44,118 bases of DNA from Chloroflexota bacterium (GTDB taxonomy: Bacteria > Chloroflexota > Limnocylindria > P2-11E). Shown here piece after piece: positions 37,118 through 44,118 of this stretch. The first letter of the stretch is position 1. Each line of letters begins with the position of its first letter. The stretch spans positions 1-44,118 of the forward strand of contig JACPOT010000012.1 in NCBI GenBank assembly GCA_016191385.1, given 5' to 3'. The notes beneath the pieces were generated by a model. It was given only the letters and a program-made list of their open reading frames with translations. It did not search any database and was not told where the DNA came from. The translations under genes and the position numbers were made by a program.

Positions 37118-38196
37118 TGGGACTCATCGGCGACCTCGCGCTGCTCGCGGTGGCGTTCGCGATCATCCTCGCCGGGGCCGAGCTCTTCACGAACGGCATC
37201 GAGTGGCTAGGCGACCGCCTCGGACTGAGCGAGGGGATGGTGGGCAGCGTCCTCGCCGCGGTCGGCACGGCCATGCCCGAGACCATGATCCCGATCATCG
37301 CGATCCTGTTCGTGGGCACCCAGGCGGCCGAGGAAGTCGGCATCGGCGCCATCCTGGGCGCGCCGTTCCTCCTCTCCACGGCCGCGATGTTCGTCACCGG
37401 CGTGGCCGTCCTCATCTACCACCGCCGCGGCCGCCGCAAGTCGCACCTCGTCATCAACCAGGTCGTCGTCGGGCGCGACCTGCGCTTCTTCCTCGGTATG
37501 TACACCGTGGCGATCGGGATGGGCCTGCCCTTCTTCGATAAGCCTGTCGCACTACGCATCGCGGTCGGGATCGCGCTCATCCTCGCATACGTCTGGTACG
37601 TCCGGCGCACGGCGAGCGACCCGAAGAGCGAGAGCTCCGAGCAGCTCGGCCTCCTCCACCTGACCAAGTGGGGGCTTCAGCCAAAGGCCGTGGCGCTTCT
37701 CGAGGAGCACGGCGTCGCGGCGCCCGACACGCGGAGCATCGTCATCCAGGTCTTCATCTCGCTCGTCGCGATCGTCGTCGGGGCACAGATCTTCGTGGAC
37801 AAGATCCAGTCGATCGCGAGCACGATCGGTGTCGCGCCATTGATCCTCTCGCTCATCATCGCGCCGCTGGCCACGGAGCTGCCCGAGAAGTTCAACAGCG
37901 TCATCTGGATCCGGCAGCGCAAGGACACCCTGGCCATGGGGAACATCAGCGGCGCGATGGTCTTCCAGTCATGCATCCCTGCGGCCATCGGGATCGTCTT
38001 CACACCGTGGGTGCTCAACGAGTTCGCCCTAGCGTCGGCGGTGATCGCCATCGGCGCGGGCATCCTCATGCAGATCTACCTGCGGACCGGCAACGTCATC
38101 ACGGGGCGGGAGCTGGTCTCGGTGGGCGTCTTCTACTTCGCGTTCATCCTGTGGGTCGTGGCCTTCCCGCACACGGCCCCGCCCCCGCTCCCCTAG
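37117..38196 (+). CDS. CaCA-family sodium/calcium exchanger-like membrane protein
   Basis: Two alpha repeats: GSVLAAVGTAMPETMIPIIAI and LSLIIAPLATELPEKFNSVIWI; ATGA overlap with tctA. Confidence 0.85.
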   Translation: MGLIGDLALLAVAFAIILAGAELFTNGIEWLGDRLGLSEGMVGSVLAAVGTAMPETMIPIIAILFVGTQAAEEVGIGAILGAPFLLSTAAMFVTGVAVLIYHRRGRRKSHLVINQVVVGRDLRFFLGMYTVAIGMGLPFFDKPVALRIAVGIALILAYVWYVRRTASDPKSESSEQLGLLHLTKWGLQPKAVALLEEHGVAAPDTRSIVIQVFISLVAIVVGAQIFVDKIQSIASTIGVAPLILSLIIAPLATELPEKFNSVIWIRQRKDTLAMGNISGAMVFQSCIPAAIGIVFTPWVLNEFALASAVIAIGAGILMQIYLRTGNVITGRELVSVGVFYFAFILWVVAFPHTAPPPLP

Positions 38197-38272
38197 CGGC
38201 GGGCGCCTCCTCGGGGGCCGCCGTACCATCCTCACGCCGCGTCACGCGGCGATGAGGGAGGGAACACTTCTC

Positions 38273-39262
38273 ATGAAGCGATCCGTAGTACTTCTCGCGC
38301 TGCTCGCGCTCGTGGTCACGGCCTGCGGCAGCCTGCCGGGCCTCGGCAGCGGCCTCAAGATCGGGATGGTCACGGACATCGGCCAGCTTGAGGACAAGTC
38401 GTTCAACGAGTTCTCGTGGAAGGGCGTCCAGGACGGCGCCAGGGCCGTCGGCGGCACCGCGACCAACATCGTCACCAAGGACACCGCGGACTACAAGCAG
38501 AACATCCAGCAGTTCATCGACCAGAAGTACGACGTGATCGTCACGGTCGGGTTCCTGATCGGAACGGACACACTGAACGCGGCGAAGGCCAACCCGACCG
38601 TCCAGTTCTTCGGGGTGGACCAGTTCGTCGCGGACCCAGCACCGGCCAACTACCAGGGTCTCCTGTTCGCGGAGAACCAGGCCGGCTACCTCGCGGGCAT
38701 CGTCGCCGCGAACATCACGAAGTCGAACAAGATCGGCGCCGTCGGCGGCCGCTCTGACGTGCCACCGGTCGTCGCGTACATCGCCGGCTACACGGCAGCG
38801 GCGAAGGCCGAGAAGCCGAACATCCAGGTCCTCGTGAACTACACCGAGGACTTCAACGCGCCCGACAAGGGCGAGGCGTCGGCCAAGACCATGATCGGCC
38901 AGGGCGCCGACGTGATCTTCCAGGTCGCGGGCCTCACCGGCGCGGGCGCGCTCCGCGCCGCGTGCAACGCGAAGGTCTATGGCATCGGCGTCGACGTGGA
39001 CCAGTACCTCAGCCTTCCGGACGCCAAGGCCTGCATCATCACAAGCGCCGAGAAGAAGCTGCAGATCGCCACGGCCGAGGCCATCAAGCGCTTCAAGGAC
39101 AAGGGCAAGCAGGGCGGCAACTTCTTCAACGACGCGAAGAACGGCGGGGTCGCCGCGTCGGAGATCCGCAACCTCACGCCCGTTCCCGCCGGGCTCCAGG
39201 ACAAGCTGAACAAGGCCCTCGAGGACATGAAGAGCGGGAAGCTCAACCCGCCGACCAAGTAG
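38273..39262 (+). CDS. BMP (Med/PnrA-like) family ABC transporter substrate-binding lipoprotein
   Basis: Lipobox VVTACGS; IGMVTDIGQLEDKSFNEFSWKGVQDGA, YDVIVTVGFLIG, NQAGYLAGIVAA. Confidence 0.93.
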   Translation: MKRSVVLLALLALVVTACGSLPGLGSGLKIGMVTDIGQLEDKSFNEFSWKGVQDGARAVGGTATNIVTKDTADYKQNIQQFIDQKYDVIVTVGFLIGTDTLNAAKANPTVQFFGVDQFVADPAPANYQGLLFAENQAGYLAGIVAANITKSNKIGAVGGRSDVPPVVAYIAGYTAAAKAEKPNIQVLVNYTEDFNAPDKGEASAKTMIGQGADVIFQVAGLTGAGALRAACNAKVYGIGVDVDQYLSLPDAKACIITSAEKKLQIATAEAIKRFKDKGKQGGNFFNDAKNGGVAASEIRNLTPVPAGLQDKLNKALEDMKSGKLNPPTK

Positions 39263-39279
39263 CGGCAGTACCCCAGCGC

Positions 39280-40836
39280 ATGACCGGGCAGGAGCGGGTC
39301 GCCGAGAAGGCGGCCCGCTCCTCCACTTCCCCCGCGCTGGAGATGCGCGGGATCACGAAGCGTTTCCCGGGAACGCTCGCTAACGACGGGATCGACCTAG
39401 AGATCCGCCCCGGCGAGATCCACGCCCTCCTCGGCGAGAACGGCGCCGGCAAGTCGACCCTCATGAACATCCTCTACGGGCTGCTCACGCCAGACAGCGG
39501 CGAGATCCTCATGGACGGCGCCACGGTGACGATCCGCGATCCCGCCGACGCCATCGCGCGCGGCATCGGCATGGTCCATCAGCACTTCATGCTCGTTCCG
39601 GTCCTGAGCGTCGCCGAGAACGTGATGCTGGGATCCGAGGTCATGCGCGGCCCGGTGCTCCTCGACGTGGGCGAAGCCGCGAAGCGCATCCGCGCCCTCG
39701 CCGAGCAGGTCGGCTTCACGATCGACCCGGGGGCGCGCGTCGAGCAGCTCAGCGTGGGCCAGCAGCAGCGCGTCGAGATCGTGAAGGCGCTCTACCGCCG
39801 CGCCCGGATCCTCGTCCTCGACGAGCCGACCGCCGTGCTGACCCCGCAGGAGACGGACGAGATCTTCACCGTTCTCCGCCGCCTGCGGACCGAAGGCACG
39901 AGCATCGTGTTCATCAGCCACAAGCTCGACGAGGTCCTGCGGATCGCGGACCGCATCACCGTGATCCGGCGCGGCAAGGTCGTGGGCGAGCTGGACCCGG
40001 GCGCAACGACCGAGCAGGAGTGCGCGGACCTCATGGTCGGGCGGTCGGTGTCGCTGAAGGTGGACCGCGGCGTGGCCCATCCGGGTGAGCCCGTTCTCTC
40101 CGTGCGCGGCCTCGTGGTCCGGGACGACCGCGGCCACGAGACGGTCCGCGGCGTGGACCTCGAGATCCGCAGCGGCGAGATCGTCGGCATCGCCGGGGTC
40201 GCCGGCAACGGCCAGGAGGAGCTCGTCGAGGCCATCACGGGCCTGCGCAAGCCCTCGGCCGGCCACGTCTCTCTGACGGGCCGCGACGTGACGGGCGCCG
40301 CGCCGCGGGCGGTCCGTGACCGCGGGGTCGGGTACGTCCCCGCGGACCGGCAGCGCTACGGACTCGTGCTGGGCTTCCCCGTCGACGACAACACCGTGCT
40401 CACCGAGTACCTGAACGAGCCCTACGCGCACGGCGTCGTGCGCGACGACCGCGCCATACGCAAGCGCGCCGAAACGCTCATCGTCGAGTTCGACATCCGA
40501 GCGCCGGGTCCCGACGTGCGGGTCTCGACGCTGTCCGGTGGCAACCAGCAGAAGGTCGTGGTGGCGCGCGAGTTCGGCGGGGACAAGCTGCTGATCCTCG
40601 ACCAGCCCACGCGCGGCATCGACGTCGGCAGCACGGAGTTCATCCACAAACGCACCGTCGAGCAGCGCGACGCGGGGTCTGCGGTCCTGCTCGTGTCGGC
40701 TGACCTTGACGAGGTCCTCGAGCTTTCGGACCGCGTCCTCGTCATCCACCGCGGCCGGATCGTCGGCGAATTCGACGCCGCGTCCGCCGAGCGGGACAAG
40801 ATCGGCCTGCTCATGGCGCGCGGGCAGGCGGCATGA
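39280..40836 (+). CDS. Nucleoside/sugar-type ABC transporter ATP-binding protein (two NBDs)
   Basis: LLGENGAGKSTLMNILYGLL, LSVGQQQRVEIVKALYRRARILVLDEPTAVLTPQE; second NBD LSGGNQQKVVVAREFGGDKLLILDQPTRGIDVG. Confidence 0.95.
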   Translation: MTGQERVAEKAARSSTSPALEMRGITKRFPGTLANDGIDLEIRPGEIHALLGENGAGKSTLMNILYGLLTPDSGEILMDGATVTIRDPADAIARGIGMVHQHFMLVPVLSVAENVMLGSEVMRGPVLLDVGEAAKRIRALAEQVGFTIDPGARVEQLSVGQQQRVEIVKALYRRARILVLDEPTAVLTPQETDEIFTVLRRLRTEGTSIVFISHKLDEVLRIADRITVIRRGKVVGELDPGATTEQECADLMVGRSVSLKVDRGVAHPGEPVLSVRGLVVRDDRGHETVRGVDLEIRSGEIVGIAGVAGNGQEELVEAITGLRKPSAGHVSLTGRDVTGAAPRAVRDRGVGYVPADRQRYGLVLGFPVDDNTVLTEYLNEPYAHGVVRDDRAIRKRAETLIVEFDIRAPGPDVRVSTLSGGNQQKVVVAREFGGDKLLILDQPTRGIDVGSTEFIHKRTVEQRDAGSAVLLVSADLDEVLELSDRVLVIHRGRIVGEFDAASAERDKIGLLMARGQAA

Positions 40837-41963
40837 GCGGGGCGCGCGCGCGCCTCGGGTCGTGGTGGCGGCTGGCGCAGCTGCCGGTGCTCGCGATCGT
40901 GCTTGCCCTCGTCATCGCGGCCGCCATCATCATCGTTTCGAGCGCGTTCACCGGGACCGGGTTCTTCCCGCTCCTCCCCCTCTTTGCCTACGGCGCTCTC
41001 TTCGCCGGCGCCTTCGCGAGCGACATCGCTCTCAACAACACGCTGGTCGCCGCGGCCCCGCTCATGCTCGGCGGCCTCGCCATCGGCCTCGGCTTCAAGG
41101 CCGGCCTCTTCAACATCGGCGTCGCCGGGCAGTTCCTCGCGGGCGCGTTCGCGTCGGCGGTCGTCGGCGCGGCGCTCGCGCAGCAGCCCGTCGCCCTCGC
41201 GGTGACCGCGTCACTTCTCGCCGCCGGCGCGGCCGGCGCCGCCCTCGCGTTCATCCCGGGCTGGCTCAAGGCGCACACCGGCGCTCACGAGGTCGTCACG
41301 ACGATCATGCTCAACAACGCGACCGCGCTCCTCCTGGCGTGGGCCGTGACGGATCTCGTGCGCGCTCCGGTCTTCACCTTCCCCCGCACGGGCGAGATCG
41401 GGAACTCCGCGCTGCCGGTCCTGCTCGGACGCAACCTGCACCTCGGCGTTCCCCTCGCGCTGATCACGATCTTCGCCGTCCGCTGGCTCCTCGAGCGCAC
41501 GACGTTGGGCTTCGAGATCCGCACCGTGGGCGCGAACCCGAACGCCGCGCGCTACGCCGGGATGCCGCCGCTGGTCATCGTCCCGCTGACGATGGCGCTG
41601 AGCGGGCTGCTCGGCGGCCTCGCGGGCGGGATCCAGATGCTCGGGGTGATCGGCTTCTACGCCTCGGGCATCAGCGCGTCGGTCGGGTTCGATTCGATCG
41701 CCGTCGCGCTCCTCGGCCGGTCCGACCCCATCGGCATCCTCTTCGCGGCCATCCTCTTCGGGGCGTTCCGCGCCGGCGCCCCGCTCATGCAGATCACGAC
41801 GTCGGTGCCCATCGAGATCATCGACATCATCCAGGCGCTCATCATCCTGTTCCTCGCCGCGAACCTGATCGTGCGACGGGTCTTCCGCCTTCGCGCGCCG
41901 GGCCTCGGCATCGAGGGCGCGACGACCGTCACCCGGACCTGGGGCGAGCAGGTGCGGGGCTGA
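40833..41963 (+). CDS. ABC transporter permease (BMP/nucleoside system)
   Basis: GLGFKAGLFNIGVAGQFLAGAFAS, AHEVVTTIMLNN; ATGA overlap. Confidence 0.93.
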   Translation: MSGARARLGSWWRLAQLPVLAIVLALVIAAAIIIVSSAFTGTGFFPLLPLFAYGALFAGAFASDIALNNTLVAAAPLMLGGLAIGLGFKAGLFNIGVAGQFLAGAFASAVVGAALAQQPVALAVTASLLAAGAAGAALAFIPGWLKAHTGAHEVVTTIMLNNATALLLAWAVTDLVRAPVFTFPRTGEIGNSALPVLLGRNLHLGVPLALITIFAVRWLLERTTLGFEIRTVGANPNAARYAGMPPLVIVPLTMALSGLLGGLAGGIQMLGVIGFYASGISASVGFDSIAVALLGRSDPIGILFAAILFGAFRAGAPLMQITTSVPIEIIDIIQALIILFLAANLIVRRVFRLRAPGLGIEGATTVTRTWGEQVRG

Positions 41964-42943
41964 TGAACCTCCTGTTCATCCCCCGCCTCATCGCGGAGCT
42001 GGCTGTCTATCTCGCGACGGTCGTCCCCGACCTCCTGCCCATCGTCCTCACACTCGCGACCCCTCTCGCACTCGGCGCGCTGTGCGGCGTCCTCTGCGAG
42101 CGCTCCGGCGTCGTCAACATCGGGATCGAGGGAACGATGCTGACCGCGGCCTTCATGGGCTACCTCACCGGATTCGCGCTGCACGGATCGATCGGCGCCG
42201 CGGCCGCGATCGCGGCCGGCGTGGTCGTCGCGATGCTCACCGGTGCGCTCCTCGGTCTCCTCCACGCGTGGCTCTGCGTGACGGTGCGGGCGGACCAGAT
42301 CATCGCCGGCACGATCCTCAACGTCGGCGCTCTGGGCCTCACTGCGTACTTCAACCGCCTGATCATCACGCCGTCGGGCCTCGGCGGCGCCGGCGTGATC
42401 CCGCCGATCGTCTTCGGCCTCGGGCCCATCGCCCTCGCGACGCTCGCGCTCGTCGGGCTCATCCACTTCCTGCTGTTCAACTCGCGCTGGGGCCTGCGCA
42501 CCCGCGCCGTGGGTGAGCATCCCAAGGCCGCCGACACGGTGGGCATCGACGTCTTCCGCCAGCGCTACCAGAACGTCATCGCCGGGTGCGCGCTCGCCGG
42601 GCTCGCGGGCGCGTACTTGACCCTCGAGTCGACGGGCTCGTTCCAGAACGGCATGACCGGCGGCCGCGGGTTCATCGCTCTCGCGGCCATGATCTTCGGG
42701 CGCTGGACGCCCATCGGGGCGTTCGGCGGCGCGCTGCTCTTCGGCTTCTTCACCGCGCTCGGAGTGATCGTGCGCGTGCGTCCCGCCGGCGGCGAGCTCG
42801 GCGACATCCTCGCGGCGATCCCGTCATTCTGGTACGCGGCGCTCCCCTATCTCGTGACGGTGGTGATCCTCGCCGGAGTCGTGGGCCGCGCGATCCCACC
42901 GGCCGCCGACGGCGTGCCGTACGAAAAGGAAGCTCGCGCCTGA
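41963..42943 (+). CDS. ABC transporter permease (BMP/nucleoside system)
   Basis: LCERSGVVNIGIEGTMLTAAFMGYL, VRADQIIAGTILN, TGGRGFIALAAMIFGRW; ATGA overlap. Confidence 0.93.
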   Translation: MNLLFIPRLIAELAVYLATVVPDLLPIVLTLATPLALGALCGVLCERSGVVNIGIEGTMLTAAFMGYLTGFALHGSIGAAAAIAAGVVVAMLTGALLGLLHAWLCVTVRADQIIAGTILNVGALGLTAYFNRLIITPSGLGGAGVIPPIVFGLGPIALATLALVGLIHFLLFNSRWGLRTRAVGEHPKAADTVGIDVFRQRYQNVIAGCALAGLAGAYLTLESTGSFQNGMTGGRGFIALAAMIFGRWTPIGAFGGALLFGFFTALGVIVRVRPAGGELGDILAAIPSFWYAALPYLVTVVILAGVVGRAIPPAADGVPYEKEARA

Positions 42944-42945
42944 CC

Positions 42946-43467
42946 TCAGCGACCCTGCGCCTTGAGGTAGCGACGGACATCTTTCATCAGCAGCATCAGA
43001 TGGAGCGGGTCTGTCGGCGAGTCCTCGAAGCCATACCGCTGATAGAACGCGCGTGCGCGCTCGTGCTTCGCGTGGACGAGAAGGACCCGCGCACCGATCG
43101 CGTCCGCAGCTTGTGAAGCGCGAAGCAGCCCGTCCTGCAAAAGCGAGGCACCGAGACCGGCAGCGCGATGGCGGTCGTCCCGCGCGAGCCTCGCGAGCAA
43201 GATCGCAGGGACCGGCCGCTCGCGAGGTTGGCCTCGGAGCGCCCGTTCAGTGGCGTCTTCGGACGCGACGGACGCCGCGGCCAGTGCGTAGGACCCGACC
43301 ACCGTGGTCGGTGCGGTCTCGGTCGTCACCACATAGACACGAGCCGACCCGGACGCTTGGGCGACGAGCGCATGGCGCTTCAGCCACTCGGTCAGCGCTG
43401 GCTCTTCGCATTGGAAGCCTGCGGCCTGATGGTCGGGCCGAAGGAGCTCGGCTTGCCGGTACGCCAC
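42946..43467 (-). CDS. GNAT-family acetyltransferase toxin (TacT/AtaT-like)
   Basis: LARLARDDRHRAAGLGASLLQDGL, ARAFYQRYGFEDSPTDPLHLMLLMKDVRR; paired with DUF1778. Confidence 0.88.
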   Translation of the reverse strand: MAYRQAELLRPDHQAAGFQCEEPALTEWLKRHALVAQASGSARVYVVTTETAPTTVVGSYALAAASVASEDATERALRGQPRERPVPAILLARLARDDRHRAAGLGASLLQDGLLRASQAADAIGARVLLVHAKHERARAFYQRYGFEDSPTDPLHLMLLMKDVRRYLKAQGR

Positions 43468-43470
43468 CGG

Positions 43471-43743
43471 CTACTTCGCGCTGAGCACGCTCGATCGCGC
43501 AAAGAGTCGCTTTAGCCCCGCGTTCTCCCGGGGTGGGCGGTCCAGGAGAGCCTTGAAGCTGGCCCACTGCCGCGGGGACAGTGAGAACTGCGTGCGGTCT
43601 GCCAGAACGCGTTCCGCCTCGAGGCGCGCGGCGTCAACGACGAACTCGGTCAGCGAGCGATCGGTGGTCTCGGCGGCGCGACGAACCAGGCTGTCGACGC
43701 CTTCGGCTACACGAAAGTCCCAGCGGTCCTTGACCTGCTTCAT
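43471..43743 (-). CDS. DUF1778-type (TacA-like) antitoxin
   Basis: MKQVKDRWDFRVAEGVDSLVRRAAETTDRSLTEFVVDAARLEAERVLADRTQFSLSPRQWASFKALLDRPP. Confidence 0.88.
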   Translation of the reverse strand: MKQVKDRWDFRVAEGVDSLVRRAAETTDRSLTEFVVDAARLEAERVLADRTQFSLSPRQWASFKALLDRPPRENAGLKRLFARSSVLSAK

Positions 43744-43750
43744 GGCTGCA

Positions 43751-43778
43751 CCATTGTACACACGAGTGCCGTACATGG
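43751..43778. promoter_or_regulatory. Imperfect palindrome upstream of the antitoxin (candidate operator and promoter)
   Basis: CCATTGTAC-ACACGAGTGCC-GTACATGG; minus strand contains TACAAT, a plausible -10. Confidence 0.5.
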
Positions 43779-43805
43779 AGCAGGAGTTACGCCATCCCCG
43801 ACCGC

Positions 43806-43863
43806 TTGACGACCCCGGGCCCTCTGCCTACGCTGTGCGGTCTACTGGTCTGACCATCAGACC
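43806..43863 (+). promoter_or_regulatory. Candidate promoter with FadR-type operator for the GntR gene
   Basis: TTGACG (43806-43811), 17-nt spacer, TACGCT (43829-43834), then TGGTCTGACCA (43846-43856) and GGTCTGA-CCA-TCAGACC (43847-43863). Confidence 0.65.
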
Positions 43864-43885
43864 GAAACGCGGGAGGTAGCGGGAA

Positions 43886-44118
43886 ACGGCCGTTCTGCAG
43901 CCCATCCGGCGCGACCGTCTTTACCAGGGCATCGTCTCGCAGCTCGGTGCGCTCATCGAGCGCGGAGAGCTCAAGCCCGGCGACCAGCTCCCCGCGGAGC
44001 GCCAGCTCGCCGAGCAGTTCGAGGTCTCGCGCGCGTCCGTGCGCGAAGCGCTCCGATCGCTCGAACTCATCGGGGTCGTCGAGACGCGCGCCGGCGGCGG
44101 CACGTTCGTGCGCCAGGC
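43886..44118 (+). CDS. GntR/FadR-family transcriptional regulator, N-terminal part (runs off the window end)
   Basis: LQPIRRDRLYQGIVSQLGALIERGELKPGDQLPAERQLAEQFEVSRASVREALRSLELIGVVETRAGGGTFVRQ; no canonical start codon, 5' end uncertain. Confidence 0.88.

Noticed and set aside
38197-38251. GC-rich partial hairpins upstream of the BMP gene (e.g. CGCCGCG-TCA-CGCGGCG)
   Set aside because: Short stem and no T-tract; too common in high-GC spacers to call a terminator or riboswitch
39397-40749. 450-aa minus-strand ORF opposite the ABC ATPase
   Set aside because: Antisense shadow; composition lacks domain features

Overview
GC-rich bacterial chromosome segment. Gene order and protein style suggest Chloroflexota, but this is inference with no search run. 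Most of it is dense, ordinary core gene content, largely on the minus strand: rnc-acpP, nusB-plsX-rpmF-DUF177, rsmD, recG, a fakA-like DAK kinase, rlmN-fmt-def, priA-gmk-rluD-lspA, fabG-fabF-fabD and ileS. The plus strand carries rpmB, a two-component system with a TupA-like binding lipoprotein, an LCP protein, and a transport block (tctCBA, a CaCA exchanger, a BMP/nucleoside-type ABC importer). Two toxin-antitoxin modules are present (Phd/VapC and DUF1778/GNAT). The window ends inside a FadR-type GntR regulator. I did not find a clearly new multi-gene system. The best second-look items are: (1) recG is split by what looks like an internal deletion removing the Walker A region; (2) a 36-bp hairpin repeat flanked by CGAGCGAG direct repeats occurs twice, each time just after a housekeeping stop codon; (3) the palindromic core GGTCTGACCA occurs both in the tctCBA leader and in the promoter of the GntR gene about 10 kb away, suggesting a regulatory link; (4) two genes (fakA-like, GntR) have no canonical start codon where homology needs one; (5) CTAG looks rare but is concentrated at stop codons, including four convergent gene pairs sharing one CTAG; (6) IleS, PriA and RecG carry catalytic-motif variants.
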